This document shows, in pieces, positions 15,741 to 24,185 of a stretch of DNA of 64,000 nt. The DNA is from Bacterioplanes sp965233665 (lineage in GTDB: Bacteria; Pseudomonadota; Gammaproteobacteria; Pseudomonadales; Oceanobacteraceae). Below the pieces are notes generated by a model. That model made no database searches and had not been told where the DNA came from. It worked only from the letters and a program-made list of their open reading frames with translations. Where the stretch lies: contig CBDDTG010000028.1 in NCBI GenBank assembly GCA_965233665.1, positions 7,281 through 71,280 of the forward strand, read 5' to 3'. The position numbers and the translations under genes were made by a program. Numbering within the stretch: the stretch's first letter is position 1; every line of letters starts with the position of its first letter.

Positions 15741-16519
15741 GAGGAACTGTCCTCCTGACTTTCTAAACCTCTTAATAAATGGCGATAAGCCCTGACACCA
15801 CGGCTGTCAGGATCCATTTGATGGGGGAAGACGCCTTCGTGGCTAGCATCGCGTAAGCGTGTGTCTACTGGGATCGACTCTTCCCATAAAGACTCACGAT
15901 ACTCACGCCGCATTTCTCGCAACGTCGTCACCGAGGCCAGTGTCCGTCGATCGAACAGTGTCGGCACAATAGTGTAAGGCAGGCTGCGGTTCTGCGAACG
16001 CATGACCATTTTTAAAGTATGAATCATGCGCTCCAACCCCTTCATGGCCAGATGTTCCGTTTGCGTTGGAATCACCAAGCGCTGACAAGCGGCCAGCGCG
16101 TTAACCAACAACACACCGAGGATGGGAGGCGTATCCAACAGCACATGATCATATTCGTCCCACAACTGAGCCAAGCTTCTCGCCAACACCAAGCCCATGC
16201 CATCCTGGCCACTGACTTGGCGCTCAAGCGTCGCCAAAGAAGTGGTGGCCGGCAGCACATCAATATGCTGATGCGAGGTTGGCTTTAACACCGATTGAAT
16301 AAAGGCTTTATCTTTGTAGCGCTGTTCAAAAAATAAGTGATAAAGACTGCGCTCTAAACTGTCTGGATCTTGTTTGAAATAACTGGTGAGCGAGCCATGC
16401 GGATCTAAGTCGACCAACAGAACGCGCTCCCCTTTTTCAGCCAGCAGACCACCCAGTGTGACCACACTGGTAGTTTTTCCAACGCCGCCTTTTTGATTAG
16501 CTATTGACCAGATACGCAC
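15737..16519 (-). CDS. parC: ParA-family ATPase ParC of the polar chemotaxis array (Soj-like)
   Basis: A 260-residue ParA/MinD-type ATPase with the deviant Walker A KGGVGKTTS at residue ~10, Walker A' LLVDLDPHGSL and Walker B HVLLDTPP. Such proteins place chemosensory arrays at the flagellated pole and partition them at division. The GTG at 16519 is preferred: GAGGA lies seven bases upstream and the protein then starts at the first beta strand; an earlier ATG at 16552 lacks a ribosome site. The motD stop lies downstream of this region's promoter side, about 60 bases away. Confidence 0.9.
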   Translation of the reverse strand: MRIWSIANQKGGVGKTTSVVTLGGLLAEKGERVLLVDLDPHGSLTSYFKQDPDSLERSLYHLFFEQRYKDKAFIQSVLKPTSHQHIDVLPATTSLATLERQVSGQDGMGLVLARSLAQLWDEYDHVLLDTPPILGVLLVNALAACQRLVIPTQTEHLAMKGLERMIHTLKMVMRSQNRSLPYTIVPTLFDRRTLASVTTLREMRREYRESLWEESIPVDTRLRDASHEGVFPHQMDPDSRGVRAYRHLLRGLESQEDSSS

Positions 16520-16582
16520 CTGAAAGTCCTCGACCACACACATTTCTTGCAATGACTATGTTAAAGCAAGAATCGTGTCAGT

Positions 16583-17275
16583 TTATTGTTGCTGCCGCGG
16601 CCTCGACCAAGGGACTGACTGATCATCCTGAGTCATGAATATCACCACACGTCGATTTTGCCGCCGAGCATCTTCAGTATTGGACGACTCTGCTGGATGA
16701 TAGTGAGATAACCCCATGGCCGCCATTCGCTGCGGCGCAACACCATACAGGGTTAAGTTTTGCACTACTGCAGCGGCTCTCAGCGCAGAAATCTCCCAGT
16801 TAGTCGCGTCGCCTCGCACCGGTGTATCGTCAGCGTGGCCTTGCACATTGATAGGAAAAGGCCAGGGACGCAACTCCTCTGCAATGCTCTGTAATAGCGG
16901 CAGTGCTTCGTCCTTAATACGAGTTCTGCCCGGCTCGAATAACAAATCTGCATTGAGCGAAACCGTCAACCAGTCTTGTTCGCCCTCCACCACTATATCG
17001 TCCGTATCACGAATTAATTGAGTCACCTGGCGAATATCTGCCACCAGCGGCAACAGTCCGTTGCCTTCTTTCAATGGCGAGGTGGTTATTGGAGGTGGAG
17101 GAGGCTGGTGTGCAGAAAACAAATATTCTATTTGTTGGCGAATGGCATCGCCTTCTTCGTTGTCGACCAACTCCACTGCATACATCATGATAAAAAATGC
17201 ACACAGCAGCGTCATATAATCGGCATAAGACACCAGCCAGCGATGCTGTTGGCCGTTTTTTCCTGAGCGGCTCAC
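16583..17275 (-). CDS. motD: Flagellar stator protein MotD (MotB family)
   Basis: A 230-residue stator subunit. Near the N-terminus WLVSYADYMTLLCAFFIMMY is the single membrane helix with the proton-binding Asp of MotB proteins. The C-terminal half is an OmpA-like peptidoglycan-binding domain (VQGHADDTPVRG ... NWEISALRAAAVVQNL ... NRRVVIFM). The GTG at 17275 overlaps the motC stop by four bases (GTGA) with AGGGA upstream. With MotC it forms a proton-driven stator like the second stator of Pseudomonas. A proline run follows the membrane helix plug region. Confidence 0.93.
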   Translation of the reverse strand: MSRSGKNGQQHRWLVSYADYMTLLCAFFIMMYAVELVDNEEGDAIRQQIEYLFSAHQPPPPPITTSPLKEGNGLLPLVADIRQVTQLIRDTDDIVVEGEQDWLTVSLNADLLFEPGRTRIKDEALPLLQSIAEELRPWPFPINVQGHADDTPVRGDATNWEISALRAAAVVQNLTLYGVAPQRMAAMGLSHYHPAESSNTEDARRQNRRVVIFMTQDDQSVPWSRPRQQQ

Positions 17276-18012
17276 AAGGTAATTCCCTGCAGCCGATATC
17301 GCATCACCGCCGGATTCACGCCACTGCGAATGGATAAAACCCCCGCCAGTAACGCCAGCTGATAACGACGCCGCCATGACAACATTTGTCGTAGACGATT
17401 CGCCAGTGGGATTACAATGATATTAGCGCTAGCGACCCCATAAAAAGTCGCCACAAAAGCGGTCGCAATGCCGGCAGCCAAAGCTTCAGGTTGCTGAATG
17501 CTGGACAACACTTGCATCAGCCCTAAAACGGCGCCAACAATCCCTAGCGTCGGCAAGTATCCTGCCAGTTGGTCGAGATGGTCGACCAACTCATTGTCAC
17601 GCTCGTATTGACTGTGCACTTCCTGCTGCATGGTTTTATCGATCAAGCTGTCATCGTAGCCGTCTGCCAACATCGTCAATGCTCGCTGCAACAAGGGCTC
17701 CGATTCTCCCGTTGCCAACTGCTCCAATGCCAGCAAGCCATCTTTTCGCCGTGCGTTGGCACATACGGTTAACTTACTGATTAGATGATCTAAGGAATAG
17801 TTGGGCGGAGCCACCAACCAAGACAGTAAATGGCCTAATGGTGATAAATGAGCTGCAGGAACCTGCGCCAAGGTAGCTAATGTGGCGCCGCCAAAAACAA
17901 TGATGGCGGCCGGGGCATCGATTAAAAGACCAAGGTGCCCACCTTCTAAAGCAAATCCCCATAAAACAGCCACCACCGCCAATGCAGTGGTGACCAGTGT
18001 CCAACGATCCAT
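17272..18012 (-). CDS. motC: Flagellar stator protein MotC (MotA family)
   Basis: A 246-residue MotA-type protein with four membrane segments: two near the N-terminus (residues ~7-23 and 31-50) and two around residues 150-168 and 180-202, where YLPTLGIVGAVLGLMQVL and FVATFYGVASANIIVIPLA are the proton-channel helices with the conserved prolines. The cytoplasmic loop between them carries the charged residues that contact FliG. Its first base overlaps the cheB stop. Confidence 0.94.
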   Translation of the reverse strand: MDRWTLVTTALAVVAVLWGFALEGGHLGLLIDAPAAIIVFGGATLATLAQVPAAHLSPLGHLLSWLVAPPNYSLDHLISKLTVCANARRKDGLLALEQLATGESEPLLQRALTMLADGYDDSLIDKTMQQEVHSQYERDNELVDHLDQLAGYLPTLGIVGAVLGLMQVLSSIQQPEALAAGIATAFVATFYGVASANIIVIPLANRLRQMLSWRRRYQLALLAGVLSIRSGVNPAVMRYRLQGITL

Positions 18013-19040
18013 CAGCCGATCTCTGCGGCTAATTTTGGAGCGATGTCCGCCAACGATAAAACGTCATCGGATAACCCTTCCTTAATGACAGCCATTGGCA
18101 TACCAAAGATGACACAGCTCGCCTCATCTTGGGCCCAAACAGTCGCGCCGCATTGCTTTAATAGCCGAGCCCCCTCACGACCATCAGCTCCCATCCCGGT
18201 CAGCACCACTGCCAACGTCCGTTTACCGTAATGTTTCGCTGCAGAGGCAAAAGCGATGTCAACACTCGGACGATAATTCACACGCTCGTCACTCTCGCGA
18301 ATGTGAATAGAGCCACCCTGACGCTTATCCACCATCAGTTGCATCCCACCGGGGGCCACATACACATAGCCCGACTGGATACGCTCACCGTCTTCGGCCT
18401 CTTTAACCGTCAGCGGGCTGAGACGATTGAGGCGCTCAGCGAAAGCTTTGGTGAAAGAACCTGGCATGTGCTGGATAATCACGATGGGGGTTTTGAACCC
18501 TGCAGGGAGGACCTTAAATAAGGTTTGCAATGCCGCCGGACCACCCGTTGATGTGCCGATCATCACGAGATCTTTAGAGCCGACCGAAGCACGACGCAGC
18601 GGCACGGAACGAGGTGCGGGAGGCTCTGGTGCTTTGCGCTGACGACTGCCAGCGACAGCGGCAATTTTATCCGTCAATGTTTGCCGTATTTGCGCGCTGT
18701 TTTTGGCAATGGCGTCAAAGTTTTTGGGTAGAAAGTCGAGCGCTCCAGCTTCCAAAGCATCAAGCGTTACACGCGCCCCTTCAAACGTCAGTGATGAAAA
18801 CATCAACACAGGCACCGGGCGCGATTTCATAATATTGCGCACGGCAGTAATGCCGTCCATCACCGGCATTTCGTAATCCATGGTAATAACGTCAGGCTTG
18901 AGCTGATCATTTTTCTCAATGGCTTGGCGACCATTGTCAGCAATACCAACGACTTCCATCCGCGGATCAGAATTAATAATTTCAGACACCCGGCGCCGAA
19001 AAAAACCTGAGTCGTCCACCACCAGGACTTTAATTGCCAT
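18012..19040 (-). CDS. cheB: Protein-glutamate methylesterase CheB (motility pathway)
   Basis: A 342-residue methylesterase/deamidase that removes receptor methyl groups. The N-terminal receiver domain has VVDDSGFFRRR, the phospho-Asp in VITMDYEMPVMDG and the Lys in FLPKNF. The C-terminal catalytic domain has the Ser in IGTSTGGPAAL, His in IQHMPGSFTKAF and Asp in VLTGMGADGREG. ATG 19040 lies 24 bases after cheA. A second, different cheB is present at 37.6-38.7 kb. Confidence 0.96.
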   Translation of the reverse strand: MAIKVLVVDDSGFFRRRVSEIINSDPRMEVVGIADNGRQAIEKNDQLKPDVITMDYEMPVMDGITAVRNIMKSRPVPVLMFSSLTFEGARVTLDALEAGALDFLPKNFDAIAKNSAQIRQTLTDKIAAVAGSRQRKAPEPPAPRSVPLRRASVGSKDLVMIGTSTGGPAALQTLFKVLPAGFKTPIVIIQHMPGSFTKAFAERLNRLSPLTVKEAEDGERIQSGYVYVAPGGMQLMVDKRQGGSIHIRESDERVNYRPSVDIAFASAAKHYGKRTLAVVLTGMGADGREGARLLKQCGATVWAQDEASCVIFGMPMAVIKEGLSDDVLSLADIAPKLAAEIG

Positions 19041-19064
19041 TCGCTTGCCTACTCCTTTGAGGGT

Positions 19065-21260
19065 CTACGCCGCGCTCATCGCTCGACTGGCATAGCGCCC
19101 TAACATACTGGGGATATCTAGAATCAAAGCGATGCGGCCATCTCCAGTGATCGTTGCACCCGCCATGCCCGCCGTCCCGTGGAGCATTCTTCCAAGCGGT
19201 TTTATGACCACTTCTTCCTGCCCGATCAGTTGGTCAACCACAAATCCAACTCGTTGAGTTCCCACCGAAACGACCACCACATGGGCTGATTCATCGGCTT
19301 TTGAAAACTCTTCCCCTTTAATTAACCAACGTTTCAAGTGAAACAGCGGAATGGGTTTTTCCCGCACTACCACGACTTCCTGACCATCCACAATATTGGT
19401 TTGGGTTAAATCCAGGTGGAAAATCTCATTCACACTGACCAGCGGAAAAGCAAAAGCTTGATCTTTAAGCATTACCATCAACGTCGGCATAATCGCCAGT
19501 GTCAAAGGCACCTTGATGCGAATCGCTGTACCGCGACCTAACTCTGAATCGATGTTAATAGTGCCGTTTAGCTGGGTAATTTTGGTTTTCACCACATCCA
19601 TACCCACACCGCGACCAGAAACATCCGAAATTTGTTCTTTGGTTGAAAATCCAGGTGCAAAAATAAGGTTGTAGCATTCAGTCGGCGTCAGTCGATCTGC
19701 AGCATCTTGATCCATGACGCCTTTTTCAACGGCTTTGCGGCGCAGTACATCCGCATCCATACCACCGCCATCGTCTTGGATAACCAGCAAAATGTGGTCA
19801 CCCTCCTGCTCTGCCGACAGCACTACCGTGCCGACCCGAGATTTACCTTTCTGTTCTCGATCATCCGGCATTTCAACCCCATGATCGACAGCATTGCGCA
19901 CCAAGTGCACCAGAGGATCAGCCAATGCTTCAACTAGGTTTTTATCCAGGTCTGTTTCTTCACCGCGCAGCTCGAGGTTTATTTCTTTCTTCAACTGGCG
20001 GGCCAAATCACGCACCACTCTGGGAAAGCGCCCAAATACCTTTTTAATTGGCTGCATGCGAGTCTTCATCACCGACGTCTGCAAGTCGCCGGTTACAACA
20101 TCCAGATTCGCTACCGCTCGCGACATCGATTCGTCTGCACTTTCAAGGCCCAATCGCATCAAGCGATTACGCACCAGAACCAGCTCACCGACCATGTTCA
20201 TGATATCGTCCAAACGCTTGGTATCGACCCGCACGGTCGCTTCGGCAACCGGCTGTGCTTCTCGTTCAGCACGCTTAGGGTCTGGCTTGCTCTCAGGTTT
20301 AGCAACGGGTTGTGGTTTTGCTTCTGCAGCCGGCTGAGGCTTGCTTTCCGGTTTCGGAGCCGGGGGCGGCGGCGGCGGCGCAGCAGCGGGCTCTTGGGGC
20401 GCATCATCACCATCCAGCGAGCCAGCATGCTTTCCTTTGCCATGCAAACGATCCAGCAGTTCTTCAAACTCAGAGTCGGTAATTAAATCGTCACCACCTG
20501 CACCAGCGGCAGGCTGTTCCGGCGTATTATCTGCCGCTGGAGCGCTGGCCTCTTCCTCAGCTGTACCGCCGTGCTTACCCTTGCCATGAATTTGGTCCAG
20601 TAACGCTTCAAATTCATCTTCTGATATTTCATCGTCGCTGCTGTCATCGCTGGCATCAACGTCAAAAAAATCCGTAGAAGAAGACGATTCAGCTGCATCC
20701 GCAGGTGCCTGAGCATCATCTTCCAAGGCATCTAATAACTGTTCGAACTCGTCGTCGGTAATGTCCCCGGATGTTTCAGACTCAGTCGAAGCAGCGGATT
20801 CTTGTTGCGGAGTTTCTGGGACGGGCTCTTCAACAGCTGGCTCTACTGGAGCAGACGCAGGTTCTGCGGAAGCCGGACGTGCAAGTTCATGCAGCCGTTC
20901 AATGATTGCAGGATCAGCATCCTGGGGCATTTGCCCGCCACGTACCGCCTCGAACATATCGTTGACGGCATCCAGTGCTTGTAAAACGACGTCCATCAAA
21001 TCGGAGTCGACACCGCGCTGACCGTTGCGCAGGGTGTCAAAAACGTTTTCCGCAGCATGACAACAGTCAACAAGGGGGTTCAGCTGTAAAAAACCAGCGC
21101 CCCCTTTTACGGTGTGGAAACCACGGAAAATGCTGTTGAGCAGATCATGGTCATCTGGGCGCTGTTCTAGATCAACCAGCTCCTCAGAAAGACTCTCAAG
21201 AATTTCCCCCGCTTCTACTAAAAAGTCTTGGAGAATTTCTTCATCAGCATCGAAACTCAT
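19065..21260 (-). CDS. cheA: Chemotaxis histidine kinase CheA (motility pathway) with three FliM-like motifs in place of P2
   Basis: A 731-residue kinase that phosphorylates CheY and CheB. Domains in order: Hpt (1-~110) with phospho-His49 in RGFHTVKGGAGF; a long acidic, proline-rich, apparently disordered linker (~125-340); P3 dimerisation (RVDTKRLDDIMNMVGELVLV); P4 ATPase (LVRNAVDHGVE, DDGGGMDAD, SGRGVGMDVV); and P5, CheW-like. No folded P2 (CheY-docking) domain is visible. Instead the linker carries ITDDEFEQLLDAL (167-179), ISEDEFEALLDQIHGKGKH (212-230) and ITDSEFEELLDRLHGKGKH (260-278), which resemble the N-terminus of FliM and the C-terminus of CheZ in this window. It follows cheZ by 12 bases. 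Confidence 0.97.
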   Translation of the reverse strand: MSFDADEEILQDFLVEAGEILESLSEELVDLEQRPDDHDLLNSIFRGFHTVKGGAGFLQLNPLVDCCHAAENVFDTLRNGQRGVDSDLMDVVLQALDAVNDMFEAVRGGQMPQDADPAIIERLHELARPASAEPASAPVEPAVEEPVPETPQQESAASTESETSGDITDDEFEQLLDALEDDAQAPADAAESSSSTDFFDVDASDDSSDDEISEDEFEALLDQIHGKGKHGGTAEEEASAPAADNTPEQPAAGAGGDDLITDSEFEELLDRLHGKGKHAGSLDGDDAPQEPAAAPPPPPPAPKPESKPQPAAEAKPQPVAKPESKPDPKRAEREAQPVAEATVRVDTKRLDDIMNMVGELVLVRNRLMRLGLESADESMSRAVANLDVVTGDLQTSVMKTRMQPIKKVFGRFPRVVRDLARQLKKEINLELRGEETDLDKNLVEALADPLVHLVRNAVDHGVEMPDDREQKGKSRVGTVVLSAEQEGDHILLVIQDDGGGMDADVLRRKAVEKGVMDQDAADRLTPTECYNLIFAPGFSTKEQISDVSGRGVGMDVVKTKITQLNGTINIDSELGRGTAIRIKVPLTLAIMPTLMVMLKDQAFAFPLVSVNEIFHLDLTQTNIVDGQEVVVVREKPIPLFHLKRWLIKGEEFSKADESAHVVVVSVGTQRVGFVVDQLIGQEEVVIKPLGRMLHGTAGMAGATITGDGRIALILDIPSMLGRYASRAMSAA

Positions 21261-21272
21261 CCGTTGGCTCCT

Positions 21273-22079
21273 CTAAAAACCAAGACTGGAAAGCAAATCA
21301 TCAACATCGTCCTGGCTACTCACGACGTTATCACTCGTAGTATTCACCTGCGGTCCTTCTGCGGCAATGTTGCCGAATTTATCGGTGGCCGGTTCTACAG
21401 GTGACTCGCTGACTTCATCAGGATGCGACACCCCAGTCAAAGAGTCCAACGTGCCGGCCATTGCCACCAAGCTCACTAGGCGGCTTTCAATGTCTTTCAC
21501 AAGCTCCGCAACCTTATGAATAATCTGGCCAGTTAAATCTTGATAATCCTGCGCCATCATAATTTCAGATAGGTTGCCCTGAACCTGCTGACTGGCATCC
21601 TGCGATAACTGCAGGAAACCCTGAATATCTTTCGACAGCTGGCGAAACTCATCTGGCTTCAGTTCACGCCGTAAAAACTTATTCCAACGACCTGATAAAT
21701 CGGCAGCCTGTTGTTGAATATCACCAATTTTAGGTACGCTGTCGTCAACCAAATCCATGGTTTTATTGGCCGACTTATCCGTCATTTCTACTACGTACGT
21801 TAGTTTATCGGTCGTATTGGCAATTTCTGAACCCGCACCAATGGATTCGATACTGAGGTTTTTAATTGACTCGTGCACTGCACGAGTCAATTTGCCTACT
21901 TCCTGATACAGGGTACGGTCTCGGATTTCATTGAGCTTATTAACCACAGCAACGGCATCGCTCAGACGGCCGTTCTCGGCTTCTGTGATCATTTGCTCTG
22001 CCAGCTGGCGAATCTCAGCCGTCACAGATTTATCTAACGATAAAGCTGCCTTGTCTTGTTCAGATTGGTTGTCGGCCAT
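21273..22079 (-). CDS. cheZ: CheY-phosphate phosphatase CheZ
   Basis: A 268-residue, largely helical phosphatase of CheY-P. The catalytic segment AQDYQDLTGQIIHKV contains the Asp and Gln that position water in the active site. The extreme C-terminus, SSQDDVDDLLSSLGF, is the classic CheY-binding helix reached by a flexible linker. It lies 18 bases after cheY and is co-transcribed with it. Confidence 0.95.
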   Translation of the reverse strand: MADNQSEQDKAALSLDKSVTAEIRQLAEQMITEAENGRLSDAVAVVNKLNEIRDRTLYQEVGKLTRAVHESIKNLSIESIGAGSEIANTTDKLTYVVEMTDKSANKTMDLVDDSVPKIGDIQQQAADLSGRWNKFLRRELKPDEFRQLSKDIQGFLQLSQDASQQVQGNLSEIMMAQDYQDLTGQIIHKVAELVKDIESRLVSLVAMAGTLDSLTGVSHPDEVSESPVEPATDKFGNIAAEGPQVNTTSDNVVSSQDDVDDLLSSLGF

Positions 22080-22097
22080 GAGCCCGCCTTAATCCTT

Positions 22098-22472
22098 TCA
22101 GCCTTCGACACGCTCAAAGATTTTGTCGATTTTCTCTTTGAGCACCGCCGCAGTGAATGGCTTCACTACGTAGCCATTCACACCTGCCTGAGCCGCGGCC
22201 ACGATTTGATCTCGTTTGGCTTCGGCCGTCACCATAAGTACCGGCAAGTGCTTGAGCTTGTCATCGGCACGCACCCGCTTGAGTAACTCAAGGCCTGTCA
22301 TGCCGGGCATATTCCAGTCAGTCACGAGGAAGTCGAAATCACCAGACTGCAGCATCGGCAATGCAGTATTGCCATCATCTGCTTCAGAGGTATTGGTGAA
22401 GCCCAAATCCCGCAGCAGATTTTTTACGATGCGCCTCATTGTCGAAAAATCATCCACAATGAGAATTTTCAT
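22098..22472 (-). CDS. cheY: Chemotaxis response regulator CheY (motility pathway)
   Basis: A 124-residue single-domain regulator that binds FliM when phosphorylated and reverses the motor. Acidic pocket in ILIVDDFSTMRR, phospho-acceptor Asp52 in FLVTDWNMPGMTG, Thr in LMVTAEA, Tyr and Lys in NGYVVKPF. The first ATG in frame (22496) would add eight residues; ATG 22472 gives the standard MKILIVDDFST start with GGA seven bases upstream. Confidence 0.96.
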   Translation of the reverse strand: MKILIVDDFSTMRRIVKNLLRDLGFTNTSEADDGNTALPMLQSGDFDFLVTDWNMPGMTGLELLKRVRADDKLKHLPVLMVTAEAKRDQIVAAAQAGVNGYVVKPFTAAVLKEKIDKIFERVEG

Positions 22473-22533
22473 GTTTTTATCCAAAACGACCTCCACTAAG
22501 TCGACTTTGCATATTCCAAGTCGTTCCTAAGGG

Positions 22534-22559
22534 TTATTGTAGACCCTGTCAGCGCTTTA
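22534..22559 (-). promoter_or_regulatory. Candidate FliA (sigma-28) promoter of cheYZAB-motCD
   Basis: Reading leftward: TAAAGCGC, 10 bases, TACAATAA, compared with the consensus TAAAGTTT-N11-GCCGATAA. Spacing is one short and the -10 is partial. It lies 62 bases before cheY and within the arm of an inverted repeat. FliA control of cheY-linked genes is known in Pseudomonas. Confidence 0.4.
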
Positions 22560-22590
22560 TCCATATGACACTAATGTACACGCTGACAGG
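22545..22590. repeat. Perfect 10-bp inverted repeat between fliA and cheY
   Basis: CCTGTCAGCG at 22545-22554 and CGCTGACAGG at 22581-22590 with a 26-base loop. No T-tract follows in the direction of transcription, so it is either a weak terminator/processing hairpin or an operator. Confidence 0.6.
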
Positions 22591-22599
22591 CCTTCACTG

Positions 22600-23328
22600 T
22601 TAATCGCTCAGCCAGTCACTCAAACGCGTGCGAAGGCGGTTGGCGGCCTGACTGTGCAGTTGGCTGACCCGAGATTCACTGACGCCTAGTACCGCGCCAA
22701 TCTCTTTTAGGTTCAGCTCCTCGTCATAATACAACGCCAGCACCAGCTGCTCACGCTCTGGTAACTGACGAATCGCTTGGGCCAAATGTTGCTGAAAGTG
22801 ATCGCGCTCTAAACCGTCGATGATATTGGTCGCAGGCCCTTCTAAAGATTCAGGCTCACCACCTTCTGTGACCTCTTCGTAGCTAAACAGCCTGCAGCTG
22901 GCGCTGTCTTGCAAGATGGCATGATACTCCTGCTGCGAAATACCCAGGTAAGCGGCGATCTCGGTGTCCTCTGCATCACGGCCTTTGACACTTTCAACGG
23001 CTTTTATTGCTTCGGAAATGCGGCGAGAGTTGCGATGCACAGAGCGCGGTGCCCAATCACCACGCCGAATTTCATCCAACATAGCGCCACGAATACGAAT
23101 ACCGGCATAGGTTTCAAAACTGGCACCTTTGCTGCCATCGTACTTACGTGCTGCTTCTAACAGGCCAATCATGCCAGCCTGCAGCAGGTCATCCAGTTGG
23201 ACATTATCAGGCAGGCGCCCAAGTAAGTGATGGGCGATGCGCTTGACCAAGCCGGCGTGCTCACGGACCAAACGATCCGCATCATGCTTCTGAATGTCTG
23301 AATACACCAGGCAACTTCCCGCTGACAC
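22600..23328 (-). CDS. fliA: Flagellar sigma factor FliA (sigma-28)
   Basis: A 242-residue sigma factor for late flagellar and chemotaxis genes. Region 2 (LVKRIAHHLLGRLPDNVQLD ... GMIGLLEAARKYD ... FETYAGIRIRGAMLDEIR), region 3, and region 4 (LPEREQLVLALYYDEELNLK, ESRVSQLHSQAANRLR) are all present. It starts three bases after fleN, so the two are coupled; FlgM, its inhibitor, is not in this window. Target promoters can be seen before fliS and, less clearly, before cheY. Confidence 0.97.
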   Translation of the reverse strand: MSAGSCLVYSDIQKHDADRLVREHAGLVKRIAHHLLGRLPDNVQLDDLLQAGMIGLLEAARKYDGSKGASFETYAGIRIRGAMLDEIRRGDWAPRSVHRNSRRISEAIKAVESVKGRDAEDTEIAAYLGISQQEYHAILQDSASCRLFSYEEVTEGGEPESLEGPATNIIDGLERDHFQQHLAQAIRQLPEREQLVLALYYDEELNLKEIGAVLGVSESRVSQLHSQAANRLRTRLSDWLSD

Positions 23329-23331
23329 GGA

Positions 23332-24150
23332 TCAGGCTCCTGCTTCCTGCACCAGCCGATCAACAAAGAATTCCAGATGCCCTCGCGGCGACGACGGCAG
23401 CGGCCAAGCATCCACTTTTTTCGCAAGCGCTCGAAACGCGGTTCCAGCTTTAGAACGAGGATATGCATCCAACACCGCTCTTTGTCGCTGCACTGCACGG
23501 CGCACGGCGTCGTCCTGAGGGACAGCGCCGACGTACTGCATGGCAACGTCCAAGAAGCGGTCGGTCACTTTGGTAAGCTTATTAAACAACGCGTTTCCTT
23601 CTTGCGGAGACTTCACCATGTTGGCGACCACTCGAAAGCGGAACAAACCATAATCACGATTGAGCAGTTTAATCTGAGCGTAAGCGTCGGTAATTGACGT
23701 AGGTTCATCGGTGACCACAACGATGACTTCTTGCGCCGCACGCACAAAGCTCATCACGCCGTCAGATATACCGGCTGCGGTATCGACCACCAAGACATCA
23801 ATGTCGTCCCCTAGATCGCTGAACGCTTGAATTAGGCCAGCGTGCTCCATGCTATTGAGCTGCGAGAGACGTTGCGTACCAGAAGATGCTGGCACGATGC
23901 GAATGCCCCCTGGGCCAGTCAGCATGATATCCGCCAGGTCGCATTCACCTTGTAGAACGTCTTCGATGGTGCGACTGGAACTCAGCCCCAGCAAAATATC
24001 GATGTTTGCCAGCCCGAGGTCCGCATCTAGCAGCACGACTCGGCGCCCTAGTTCAGCCAACCCAATGGACAGGTTGACCGACACGTTGCTTTTACCCACG
24101 CCACCTTTACCACCAGTGACAGCGATCACCTGTACGGGATGCTTCGCCAT
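23332..24150 (-). CDS. fleN: Flagellar number regulator FleN (FlhG), MinD-like ATPase
   Basis: A 272-residue MinD/ParA-type ATPase with deviant Walker A TGGKGGVGKSNVSVNL, Walker A' LLDADLGLANIDILLGL and Walker B VLVVDTAAGI. In Pseudomonas FleN binds FleQ and limits flagella to one per cell, acting against FlhF. Order flhA-flhF-fleN-fliA is the standard polar-flagellum operon. AAGGAG lies 11 bases before ATG 24150. Confidence 0.96.
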   Translation of the reverse strand: MAKHPVQVIAVTGGKGGVGKSNVSVNLSIGLAELGRRVVLLDADLGLANIDILLGLSSSRTIEDVLQGECDLADIMLTGPGGIRIVPASSGTQRLSQLNSMEHAGLIQAFSDLGDDIDVLVVDTAAGISDGVMSFVRAAQEVIVVVTDEPTSITDAYAQIKLLNRDYGLFRFRVVANMVKSPQEGNALFNKLTKVTDRFLDVAMQYVGAVPQDDAVRRAVQRQRAVLDAYPRSKAGTAFRALAKKVDAWPLPSSPRGHLEFFVDRLVQEAGA

Positions 24151-24185
24151 AACAGCTGTTGCTCCTTAGATTAATTCAGACTGAA

